DNA of 64,000 bases from Agelaius tricolor (Eukaryota; Chordata; Aves; Passeriformes; Icteridae), in assembly GCA_023055355.1 (NCBI GenBank), contig JALJCS010000007.1:530001-594000 (forward strand). The letters are read 5' to 3'. The notes under the pieces are model-generated. The model worked only from the letters and a program-made list of their open reading frames with translations. It did not search any database and had not been told where the DNA came from. A program made the translations under genes and the position numbers. This document shows, piece by piece, positions 54,365 through 64,000 of this stretch. Each line of letters opens with the position of its first letter. Positions within the stretch are counted from its first letter, which is position 1.

Positions 54365-54560
54365 AATGAGGAATTGTTCCCTGGCAGGGTGGGCAGGCCC
54401 TGGCACAGGGTGCCCAGAGCAGCTGGGGCTGCCCCTGCATCCCTGGCAGGGCCCAAGGCCAGGCTGGGCACTGGGGACAGTGGGAGGTGTCCCTGCCATG
54501 GCAGGGGTGGCACTGGGTGGGATTTAAGGTCCCTTCCCACCCAAACCATTCCATGATTCA
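54365..54560 (+). mobile_element. CR1 LINE 3' fragment
   Basis: GAGGAATTGTTCCCTGGCAG, CAGAGCAGCTGGGGCTGCCC, GGGAGGTGTCCCTGCCATGG, GGTCCCTTCCCACCCAAACC and the tail ATTCCATGATTC. Confidence 0.9.
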
Positions 54561-54764
54561 ATCAGGACATTTCAGGCAGAGACCAAAAGGCATCCAGGAA
54601 ACCCAAGAGGAAGGGAATATTGTCCATCTCACTTCAACAGGGGATCTCTTCAGCCTCTGCCTGGAAAATCTTAAGCCAAGGTGACCAAAATCTGCCGCAA
54701 ATCCCTGACTGAGGCATTGCCCTTCTGCAGGGCAGCAGCTCTGCCTCCTGCCAGTGCAGCCCTG

Positions 54765-55003
54765 TGGGATGGGATAATGGGATGGGATGATGGGATGGGA
54801 TGGGATGGGATGGGATGGGATGGGATGGGATAATGGGATGGGATGGGATGGGATGGGATGGGATGGGATGAGATGGGATGGGATGGGATGGGATGGGATG
54901 AGATGGGATGGGATGGGATGGGATGGGATGAGATGGGATGGGATGGGATGAGATGGGATGGGATGGGATGGGATAATGGGATGGGATAATGGGATGGGAT
55001 GGG
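54765..55003. repeat. (GGGAT)n array
   Basis: About 46 pentamers GGGAT with occasional GGGATAAT and GAGAT variants. G-runs with 2-nt loops. 54561-54764 before it is unassigned. Confidence 0.97.
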
Positions 55004-55624
55004 AGCTGCCAGAGCCCCTGCACAAGGCTGCAGGATCCCTCCCCTTCCCCTGGGATGAGTGTTCAGAGTGAGCACCCACAGCCCCCTCAAGCCCTTCCTA
55101 AAACCAATCCTCCACAGAAAGCCGTGGTTCTGTTTTAGCTCCAAGCCTCTGCCCAGGAGCCCCTGGCAGGGTGAGGCTCACAGGTCCCACTCACCTCGGG
55201 AGAGCCTCCCCCCGCTGACATTCCAGGGCCCAACTGCCCCTGAGCATCCCTGCAGTGTCCCCAGGGCAGGGCCAGGGCGCTGGGTGGGACAGGGGCCCCA
55301 TGGCACAGCCCTGGCAGGGACAATGCTGGGCTCCTGTTCCACTGCTCTGTTCTTCCCCTTCCAGAGGGGCCGGGCTGATGTGCTGTGTGCTGTCTGGTGG
55401 CTCAGGGGACACTGCTGTGACAGGAGCCAGCAGCCCCAGACGATGCCAGCAGCTCCTGGAGTGGCAGGGCAGGGTGGGGAGCTGTCCCTGGCTGTGGCTT
55501 TTCCATCCCGTGTGGGACAGGGATCTCCAGGGGACTCAGCACTACCCAGATCATCCCAAATGCTCAGGAGCAGCTGAGGGATGGATTTTTCCAGAGCTAC
55601 CATGAGATCCCAGAAGTTTGGGGT
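55004..55624. other. Non-coding, no recognised element
   Basis: GC-moderate unassigned sequence; no gene. Confidence 0.3.
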
Positions 55625-55862
55625 GGGGAGGGACCTCGGAGAGCACCCAGGCCTGCCCTGCCCAGGCAGGGTCACTGCAGCAGTGCCACAGGAGCTGCCC
55701 AGGGGCTTTGGGATGTCTCCAGAGAGGGAGACTCCAGCCCCTCCCTGGGCAGCTGTTCCAGGGCTCTGCCCCTCCAGGGAAGGAAGTTCTTCCTCAGGCT
55801 GGGCTGAAATTGTTGTGTTTTAGTTCCTGGCCATTGCTCCCTGTCCTGCCACTGGCACCAAC
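55625..55862 (-). mobile_element. CR1 LINE fragment
   Basis: Near-identical to the fragments at 15.69-15.92 and 30.80-31.03 kb. Confidence 0.85.
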
Positions 55863-56919
55863 AGCCCCAGGAGCTCCCAGCTCCCTCCAGCCAGCCCTGC
55901 AAGCCTGCTTTCCATGGAAGGCTTAGGTGGGAGGGAGGTTTTCCCAAACCTCGCTCCTGAGAGGCCTTTCCCACCTCACAGCCAGGCAGGTGCAGGGTGG
56001 GAGCGATCCCTGGGCTCTGCCAACTCTCTGGGCATCACCCAAACTGAATCTGCCACTGCAGGCATTGAATATTTTCATATTTCTGCCCAAAATTGTTAAG
56101 GGGAGGCCATGACTGGTGATGGCAGAGGGGCCACGAGGCTCTGCCAGCCCCATCTCTGAAAAAGGGCACAAAGTGCTCCAGTCCTTCTGGGTCGGTGTCA
56201 GAACTCCCAAGGTTCATTCATTAGGAAGAGTCCAGCCTTAAATAGTGGATCAACAAGGAACTGCAACATTACATGGATCAGACACATCTCAAAATCTCTT
56301 TCAAGTGAATAAAGTCCAAAATATCTGCTCTGGAAAACACCTGTGGAAATTTGCCCACTGTTTAAACTTGTAGAGATGTGGAGTTTACATCACTGAGCAA
56401 CACAAAGTGGGAATACCCTGGCCCACACCAGAATAAAAAGGTAAATTATCTTCAGTGCTCAGAACTGAGGAGAATCTTCCATGGAATTTCATGAGCTGGC
56501 CATCAAATGAAGTTATTTATTATCAGAAGTTATGATAAGGAAAAGATTTAGATTAAGAAGACTTAAATAAAAATATCTTGGCAGTTTTGTCTGGAAAAGC
56601 ATTGTCCTGGAAAGTGTGTTGGAATCAGGAGACTCCAGCAGCTCCTTCCCTCCAGGGCTGTCTCCTGACCAGAAAATGAGCAGGTGAATGCTGGTCCAGA
56701 GATTCACTGAGTACAAACGTGGATCATTAACTGATGCCAGGAATATTTTATTCATTCTGAAAATTGGGAATTCAGCAGGGTTTTAACCAGCATAAGGAAA
56801 ATATTCTCTTTTTTAAAAAACCTCTCCAAAATTCCAGACTTGGTGGGATCTGGGGATTGTGGGATCTGGGGATCTGTGCAGGGATGGCAGCTGGAGCCTT
56901 GTGATCCTTGTGGGTTGGG
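55863..56919. other. Non-coding, no recognised element
   Basis: AT-moderate sequence from about 56050, possibly old retroelement material; no family assigned and no gene. Confidence 0.3.
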
Positions 56920-57890
56920 TTGTTCCATAATTCCCTGACTCTCCTGGTACTTGAGTGTTGATATTCCATAATTCCATGATTCTCCTGGTTCTTGAGTGTT
57001 GATATTCCATAATTCCCTGATTCTCCTGGTTCTTGAGTGTTGATATTCCATAATTCCCTGATTCTCTGGGCATTTGAATATTGATATTCCATAATTCCCT
57101 GATTCTCCTGGTTCTTGAGTGTTGATATTCCATAATTCCCTGATTCTCCTGGCCTTTGAATATTGATATTCAATAATTCCCTGATTCTCCTGGCTTTGAT
57201 TATTGAATATTGCTATTCCAAAATTCCCTGGTTCTCCTGGCCTCTGAATGTTGATATTCCATAATTCTAATATTCTCCTGGCCTTTGAATATTGATATTG
57301 GCATTCCATAATTCTCTCCTAACCTCTGAATGTTGATATTCCATAATTCCCTGATTCTCTGGGCATTTGAATGTTGATATTCCATAATTCCCTGGTTCTC
57401 CTGGCCTCTGAATGTTGATATTCCATAATTCCCTGGTTCCCCTGGCCTTTGAATATTGATATTCCGTAATTCCCTGATTCTCCTGGCCTTTGACTATTGA
57501 TATCCATAATTCCCTGATTCTCTGGGCATTTGAATGTTGATATTCCATAATTCCCTGATTCTCCTGGCCTCTGAATATTGGTATTCCATAATTCCATGAT
57601 TCTCCTGGTTCTTGAGTGTTGATATTCCATAATTCCCTGATTCTCCTGGCCTCTGAATATTGGTATTCCATAATTCCCTGATTCTCTGGGCATTTGAATG
57701 TTGATATTCCATAATTCCCTGATTCTCCTGACCTTTGACTATTGATATTGCATAATTCCCTGATTCTCTGGGCATTTGAATATTGATATTCCATAATTCC
57801 CTGATTCTCCTGACCTTTGACTACTGATATTCCATAATTCCCTGGTTCTCCTGGCCTCTGAACGTTGATATTCCATAATTCCCTGGCTCC
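56920..57890. repeat. Minisatellite, ~41-bp unit, ~23 copies
   Basis: Units of CCATAATTCCCTGATTCTCC plus TGGCCTTTGAATATTGATATT, with 38-41-bp variants. It is open over 300 codons on the minus strand without being a gene. Confidence 0.95.
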
Positions 57891-58129
57891 CCACGCCTGC
57901 TCCAGCCCCTGGGAATCGGGCAGTGTCCCACCGCGCTGCTCTCCCTGCTTCCAGAGGGCTCTGTGCTGCTTCCAGGGGCACCCAAAGGCTCCGGGCCCGT
58001 TCCCATCCATCCTGCTGGGAGCAGGGAGGCGGGAGGGGGGCGGCAGGACCCGACCGGCCCCGGGGCTGCAGCGGCCCTCGGGAGCTCCGGGCGGGGCAGG
58101 GCCGGGATCCTCGGGAGGCTTTTCCCGAG

Positions 58130-58720
58130 AAAAGATGGATGTAAATGCAAAAGAGTGCCTTCCCTCGGCCATTCAGGCCCATTCTCGGGATTGGCTTTAG
58201 AAGTTTTGTTCTGCCATTTATCTTCACTTGTTGGAGATGTCTTGACAAACTCCTGAGAATCAATTTCCCATCAGCTTTTGGCCCGCTCTCCCTGAACCGC
58301 CAGGTCAGCTCTCCCCACATGCTTTAGCAGGGGTTATCGGGACGGGCCCCCCGGCTCCATTGTCCCCGGGCAGGGCTGGCCGGGTCCCCGTGGCGGCCGG
58401 GGAGCGGTGTCACACACATGGGGAGGGGACCGCGCTCCCCCCCCTTCATCAATCATCGTCCCACCGCTGCCAAGCCCGGCACAATCGGAACCGGGGCCGC
58501 TCCCTGCCAGCCACGAGCGCGCCTTTGGCTTTAATGTATTCCCCATGTTGGTCCTATTCGCGGGGAAAATCAATCAATCACTGTCAGCAAACATCACCGG
58601 GCTGCAGATTGATCACGGCGTCAGGATTGTTGCAGGATCCCGCAGATGCAGCAGGCATTTGTTAAATGCTATTTGCAGAAAGACATATACATATATGTAT
58701 AAGACATTTATACACCTCTT
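58130..58720. promoter_or_regulatory. Candidate conserved regulatory element(s)
   Basis: Two single-copy islands, 58130-58340 and 58440-58720, around a GC-rich joint. The second holds ATCAATCAATCACTGTCA (58569-58586), a repeated PBX-like ATCAAT joined to a MEIS-type CTGTCA. The first has GAATCAATTTCCC. 57891-58129 is GC-rich and unassigned. Confidence 0.45.
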
Positions 58721-59399
58721 TGTCTGCTTGGGAAAGGGGAAAAAAGCCCAGAAAAACACACACGGTTCTTGGGGTTTGGGGATTTTTTGTGTGTGGATCT
58801 TGTTGTTTTGTGTTTTTTTTTTTTTTTTCCCCCAAAAAGCTGCCACAGCGTTAATCACTCTCATGAGGAAAATCCTTTTGAGTGAAAACCGAGCAGAGTT
58901 TTGGGAGGGGGGATCCTGTTTGTTCCTCCTGAGGGAGTGGAGCAAGGTTTGGCTTGCTGTGCCGAGGAGAGGAGGCTCGAGATGTCCCACAGGGACAGGG
59001 AGACCCCAAACTCCTTCCAAAGGGTGGAGCTGGGGCATCTCCTTTGAGAGAGAAACCCCTGGAAGGTGGGAATTCACCCCCCCTGCTGTGCTCAGCCCCC
59101 ATCTGGGGCTGTGCTGAAGAGCCCATGAAGTTTCCCTCTCTCCTGTCCCCAGCAGAAAGAATTCCACATGGATTTCACACTGCTCCAGAGACAGAGAAGG
59201 ATTTCCCCTGGGAGCTGAGCACGCCAGGACAGCAGGAACTGATCCCCATCCCAAACCCATCCCAGAGCCCCAGAAGGGATGGGGAGAATCCTTTTCCAAG
59301 CCAGAACTTCAGGCACAGAGGGCAGAAAACATGGAAGGTGGATGGGGAAAGGAGCTGTGCTCAGAACAATGTGGGATGGCTCTCAGAGGTCTCCTCTCC
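58721..59399. other. Non-coding, no recognised element
   Basis: Contains a T-tract (58809-58828). Unassigned; no gene. Confidence 0.3.
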
Positions 59400-59530
59400 C
59401 CTGGCAGTGCCCAAGGCCAGGCTGGACACTGAGGAGCAGCCTGGGACAGTGGGAGGTGTCCCTGCCATGGCAGGGGTGGCCCTGGGTGGGATTTGAGGTC
59501 CCTCCAGCCAACCCAGTCTGTGACAGATTT
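59400..59530 (+). mobile_element. CR1 LINE 3' fragment
   Basis: CTGGCAGTGCCCAAGGCCAG, GGGAGGTGTCCCTGCCATGG, GGTCCCTCCAGCCAACCC. Confidence 0.85.
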
Positions 59531-60076
59531 TATTGGAGTGTCAGAGCTGAGGCTGAGGAACCACAGCCCCTTCCCTGTGCTCACTGGGACCTGCTCTGGG
59601 GACAGGTTCTCTGCAGGGTTTCTGGCTCTTCCAGGCACCTGAAGAGGAGCTCTTGGAAGGAATTTGCCCTTCCAGGAAGGATTTGCCCTTCCCTGTCCGC
59701 TCCTCCCTTCCCAGGATGGTTCAAGGAGCGTTGTGCCAGCATTGTCTGATCCCAGCCCCTGTTCAAGCGCCCAGGGTGGCTCAGGGAGTCACCTGTGCCC
59801 TGTGAAATCCCACGGGAGCCCCACAGGATCCAGGGAAGCTGCTCTGGGCCTGGAGAGCAGGGCAGGAGCAGGATCCCTGCAGCTCGGGGGATCCTGAGAC
59901 CCCAGGGTCCTGTGAAGGGCTGGGGGAGCCCCTGGGCACCACCTCAAGGCCCACAGCTCTGCCCAGCTGCAGACTCTGCTCAAGCACCTGTGCAAGAGCT
60001 GAAAATACAGAAATTAAATTGGAGAAATGTAGAAAAAGTGAAAAAAAACGGCTTGGTGGGAACAGAGCTCTGGGGG
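59531..60076. other. Non-coding, no recognised element
   Basis: GC-moderate unassigned sequence. Confidence 0.3.
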
Positions 60077-60215
60077 GAAGGGAAGGGAAGGGAAGGGAAG
60101 GGAAGGGAAGGGAAGGGAAGGGAAGGGAAGGGAAGGGAAGGGAAGGGAAGGGAAGGGAAGGGAAGGGAAGGGAAGGGAAGGGAAGGGAAGGGAAGGGAAG
60201 GGAAGGGAAGGGAAG
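60077..60215. repeat. (GGGAA)n array, ~27 units
   Basis: Perfect GGGAA pentamers on the plus strand. Very long open frames of Gly-Lys-Glu-type repeats are by-products. 60216-60539 after it is unassigned. Confidence 0.98.
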
Positions 60216-60539
60216 GGGCTGCAACATCCCAGGAGCTTCCACAGGGCTTGAGGTGTTTGGAAGTGATGGGGAAGGGGGGAGGGAAGCATCAGCCCCAGGA
60301 GAAGCTGCACAGGTCAGGGCACAGCCCTGGGCACACCCTGGCACTTGGCACCAACATTCCCAGCGTACAGAGCCCCCGCAGCCTCCAGCCCCGGGCTCTG
60401 GCTCACAGAAATGCCAAAAGCTGCTCAAGGAGAGGGGAGGTGGGAGAAAGGAGCCACAAATCCTCGGCTGACGTGTCCTGCAGAAGGGAGGAGCCGCTCC
60501 CGAGGTGGGGAGCTGAAGAGTGGGATTTGCCTGAGACAA

Positions 60540-61080
60540 CACAATAAACGCACAATTCAGATTTTGTTCCTTTTTCATGTCTATGGGGGAAAATCCTCTG
60601 CAGCTTCATTAACAAACCTGTCCCTAATCCTACCCAAACCTCCTGAAAAAAAGATGATATTAACTGAAATCCAGCCGGCCTTGCAGAGCCCGGGAGTAAA
60701 TGAACTTTTAATGCATGGAGAACATATTCATTATAATGTATAAAGAGGCAATTTTCATTTTGTTTGTGTTCTTAAGAGTGTGACAGCGTCTTGTTTGCCA
60801 CTGCCCCTGGGTATAAGCCAGCATTGTGTGCCTTAATTAGATATTCCCGTGCTAGTGTGAGGGACATATGTCTATTCACGGGAACAAACATCAAGAGTCT
60901 GCCACGGCCTTTCATGTCCTGCTACGTCGGAATAAAGGCAGAGCAAGTGCAAGCTCTCCCAAGGACCTGTGGCCCCAAACAGCTTGAACACAACGCGCGG
61001 GCATTCAGCGATTGGTTACAGTTTATTAACAGCCCATAAACTCCTCATCTGCTCCCGCTCTCGTTAAAGTTGTCACCTGC
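60540..61080. promoter_or_regulatory. Candidate conserved regulatory element ~10 kb downstream of OLIG2
   Basis: Half a kilobase of AT-rich single-copy sequence: TTCATTAACAAACC, ATTCATTATAATG, TGACAG (60781-60786), CTTAATTAG (60832-60840), the palindromic E-box GACATATGTC (60863-60872), CGATTGG, and TTTATTAACAG. Among the strongest enhancer-like stretches here. Conservation is inferred. Confidence 0.5.
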
Positions 61081-61094
61081 GGCTGCCGCGGCAC

Positions 61095-61530
61095 AGTCGC
61101 TCTGGGAATGGGGAATGGGAATGGGGAATGGGGCTCTGGGAATGGGGAATGGGAATGGGGAATGGGAATGGGGAATGGGATCTGGAATGGGGAATGGGAA
61201 TGGGGATCGGGGAATGGGATCTGGAATGGGGAATGGGGCTCTGGGAATGGGGAATGGGAATGAGGAATGGGGCTCTGGGAATGGGGAATGGGATCTGGGA
61301 ATGGGGAATGGGAATGGGGAGTGGGGAATGGGGAATGGGGCTCTGGGAATGGGCTCTGGGAATGGGGCTCTGGGAATGGGGAACGGGCTCTGGGAATGGG
61401 GTTCTGGGAATGGGGAATGGGGCTCTGGGAATGGGGAATGGGCTCTGGGAATGGGGTTCTGGGAATGGGGAATGGGCTCTGGGAATGGGGAATGGGGATC
61501 CGGGAATGGGGCTCTGGGAATGGGGCTCGG
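61095..61530. repeat. Minisatellite of GGGAATGG / GGGCTCT units
   Basis: About 60 short units with G-runs of three or four throughout the plus strand. Confidence 0.95.
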
Positions 61531-61639
61531 TGCTGCCCCCGCTCCCCCTGCCTGCTGCTCCCTGCCTGGGCTTGGCCCAGGTGGCCCAAAAGGAAAGAGA
61601 AACCCCTGAGAAGCTCAGGAGGCTGCGGTGACACCCCAG

Positions 61640-61785
61640 GAGCTCGGGTTCCCAAATCCCTTCCCAAATCCCTTCCCAAATCCCTTCCCAAATCCCTTCC
61701 CTTTCCTTCCCAAATCCCTTCCCTTCCCTTCCCTTCCCTTCCCTTCCCTTCCCTTCCCTTCCCTTCCCTTCCCTTCCCTTCCCCC
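61640..61785. repeat. (AAATCCCTTCCC)n then (CCCTT)n
   Basis: Four to five 12-bp units lead into about 13 CCCTT pentamers, the complement of GGGAA. Confidence 0.95.
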
Positions 61786-61929
61786 CCTCTCTCCTGCTGG
61801 GCCTCATCGGGAGAGGCAAAGGCAGATTTGGGCAGAATCTGGGATTTCAGGGGATCTGACAGTGAGTGAGGGGAGCCAGGCCAGGAGTTCAGAGTCAGGG
61901 AGAGGAGAGAGCGGGGTGAGAACGGCCCA

Positions 61930-62320
61930 GAGCAGCTGGGGCTGTCCCTGCATCCCTGGCAGTGCCCAAGGCCAGGCTGGACACTGGGGCTGGGAGCACC
62001 TGGGACAGTGGGAGGTGTCCCTGCCATGGCAGGGGTGGCCCTGGGTGGGATTTGGGGTCCCTCCCAGCCCAAACCAGTCTGGAATTCTGGGATCCCATGG
62101 AACAGCTCCCCTGGGTTTGCTGTGGCCAGCCCAGGATCCTGGCAGCATTCCTGGCTGCTTTGCTGGGCCAGCACAGGCCCAGCTCCATGGGGAATGTCCC
62201 ACCTGGAGGAGTTTGCTGCCCCGAGCAGCTGAGCAGGGGCAACATTCTGGAGTTTGGCAGGGGTGGCACTGGGTGGGGTTAGGGTCCCTCCCAACCCAAT
62301 CCACGCCATGCTTGTGTGAC
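61930..62320 (+). mobile_element. CR1 LINE 3' fragments (two)
   Basis: 61930-62090 carries the full CR1 3' motif order and the tail. 62255-62320 repeats only the last part (GGCAGGGGTGGCACTGGG, GGGTCCCTCCCAACCCAATC), so a second truncated tail lies 170 bp further on. 62321-62604 is unassigned. Confidence 0.8.
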
Positions 62321-62604
62321 AATGACATTTCTCACAGCTGTCCAAGCACCTGGACACCCACAATGCCATTAAACCCCTCAGGGAGGAGGGTCTTTGAGGT
62401 CTCCATGAACAGCACACCCAGAAGCCCCCCAGGCCCATCCGTGGCTGTGAGAGTGAAATCCCAGCCCCTGCAGCCCCTCAGCAGCTTCACTTCACTGCAG
62501 AGCCTGCCAGAGCTTCCCAGCCGTGTGCGCCTCCTCAGGGCCCGGCCAGGAGCCGATCCTCACCCGGGACGCGCAGGGAGGGACATCAGCCCCGCATCCA
62601 GCAG

Positions 62605-62665
62605 AGCCGGCTGCCCTAATTGGCTGCGCTAATGAGCGCCATTAATGAGCTGCTCTCCTGCAGCA
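62605..62665. promoter_or_regulatory. Three homeodomain sites at 13-bp spacing
   Basis: TAATTGG (62617), TAATGAG (62630) and TAATGAG (62643) start exactly 13 bp apart in single-copy sequence. Each TAAT core is a homeodomain target. Function is inferred. Confidence 0.4.
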
Positions 62666-62764
62666 GAGCCTCAGGGTCCGGATGCAGCAGCTCAGAGCAG
62701 GCAGGAGCAGACCCAGGCCGGGAATTTCCCTGGCAGTGCCTCAGGGCTGCCCCCCCAACAGCAG

Positions 62765-63925
62765 CCGGGCATCTCTATCCACCCCAGGGCACTTCTGTTC
62801 ACCCCAGGGACACCTCTGCCTACCCCAGGGACATCTCTGCCCACTCCATGGACACCTCTGCCCACCCCATGGACATCTCTGCCCACTCCATGGACACCTC
62901 TGCCCACCCCAAGGGCACTTCTGTTCACCTCATGGACATCTCTGCCCATCTCATGGACACCTCTGCCCACCCCAGGGGCACTTCTGTTCACCCCATGGAC
63001 ACCTCTGCCCACTCCATGGACACCTCTGCCCACCCCAAGGGCACTTCTGTTCACCCCATGGACATCTCTGCCCACCTCATGGACACCTCTGCTCACCCCA
63101 TGGACATCTCTGCCCATCTCATGGACACCTCTGCTCACCCCATGGACATCTCTGCCCATCTCATGGACACCTCTGCCCACCCCAGGGGCACCTCTGCCCA
63201 CTCCATGGACACCTCTGCCCACCCCAAGGGCACTTCTGTTCACCTCATGGACATCTCTGCCCACCTCATGGACACCTTTGTCCACCCTGCTGCCACCTCT
63301 GCCCTCCCATTCCACCTCTGCCCAACTCGCTGCCACCTCTGCACTCCTCATGCACACCTCTGCCCACCCCACTGCCACTTCTGCCCACCCCAGAGACATC
63401 TCTATCCACCCCGTGGACACCTCTGCTCAGCCCATGGACACCTTTGCCCATCTCATGGACACCTCTGCCCACTCCAGAGACACTTCTGTTCACCCCATGG
63501 ACATCTCTGTCTATTCCATTGACATCTCTGCCCTCCCCATGGACATCTCTGCCCACCCCATGGACATCTCTGCTCACCCTATGGACACCTCTGCCCACCT
63601 CAGGGATGCCTGTACCCTCCACAGGGACACCTCTGGTCACCCCAAGGACACCTCTGCCCACCCCATGGATACCTCTGCCCACCCCAGGGGCGCTTCTGTT
63701 CACCTCATGGACACCTCTGGTCACCCCAGGGACGCTTCTGCTCACCCTATGGACACCTCGGACCACCCCACCGCCACTTCTGCCCACCCCAGAGACATCT
63801 CTATCCACCCCATGGACACCTCTGCCCACCTCATGGACATCTCTACCCACCCCAAGGACACCTCTGCCCACCCCACTGCCACCTCTGCCCACCCCAGGGA
63901 CCTCCCTGCCCACCCCACAGGCACA
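62765..63925. repeat. Minisatellite, 21-bp unit, ~53 copies
   Basis: Units of CACCTCTGCCCACCCCATGG plus A, with variants (CATCTCTG, TTCTGTTCACC, CTCATGGA). Period 21 leaves frames open on both strands for over 240 codons; not a gene. Confidence 0.97.
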
Positions 63926-64000
63926 GCAAGAGCTGCCACAGGCCACCAAAGGGACGCTTGCCAGTCTGGCTGTTGGCAGCACTTTGGATTTTTGCCATCC

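Noticed and set aside
56752..58172. Minus-strand frames of 185 and 301 codons
   Set aside because: 41-bp minisatellite plus GC-rich flank; no domain.
63749..63760. GLI-like GACCACCCC
   Set aside because: Lies inside the 21-bp minisatellite as a variant unit; likely chance.
62620..63982. Plus frame of 300 codons and minus frames of 238-242 codons
   Set aside because: 21-bp minisatellite, open in both directions.
1..64000. tRNA, rRNA or microRNA genes
   Set aside because: No tRNA A/B-box cloverleaf or rRNA sequence was recognised by eye, and hairpins found are repeat-derived. A tRNAscan/Infernal run would be decisive.

Overview
The window reads as avian, most likely songbird, nuclear DNA. 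It holds many CR1 LINE fragments, several solo endogenous-retrovirus LTRs and a very dense set of tandem arrays, around a single confident protein-coding gene. That gene is OLIG2 (plus strand, CDS 49693-50577). It has a TATA box, a short non-coding first exon, a 256-bp 5'UTR intron, one coding exon, and a 3'UTR with clustered poly(A) signals near 51.55-51.60 kb. OLIG2 is the bHLH factor of motor-neuron and oligodendrocyte progenitors. I find no other gene, RNA gene or CRISPR array.

Layout: about 49 kb of non-coding upstream sequence alternates between (i) islands of single-copy, homeodomain/SOX/E-box-motif-rich sequence that look like conserved regulatory elements (for example 0.6-0.93, 1.08-1.54, 2.0-2.5, 11.2-12.5, 15.2-15.6, 19.2-19.6, 22.3-22.6, 24.0-25.1, 26.2-26.6, 36.1-36.6, 42.4-43.0, 44.9-45.1 and 45.8-46.0 kb), and (ii) repeats inserted or expanded between them. 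A CpG-rich shore runs from about 47.7 kb into OLIG2. Downstream (51.6-64 kb) further candidate elements (51.7-52.3, 53.3-53.6, 58.1-58.7, 60.5-61.1, 62.6 kb) again alternate with minisatellites, and the window ends in a 1.1-kb 21-bp array.

Most long open reading frames here are not genes. They lie in arrays whose unit is a multiple of three, in homopurine/homopyrimidine tracts, in the CpG island, or in LTR/CR1 copies. The points most worth following are the candidate OLIG2 enhancers: a consensus SOX-POU composite site at 11.35 kb, a GLI-like site at 25.0 kb, a SOX dimer site at 26.4 kb, and an island bracketed by inverted LTRs at 36 kb. Also notable are an (ACGGG)9 tract in the OLIG2 5'UTR intron, parallel expansions of AT pentamers inside two copies of one LTR family, and several long inverted or tandem duplications. 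No cross-species alignment could be run, so every 'conserved element' call is inference from base composition and motif content.
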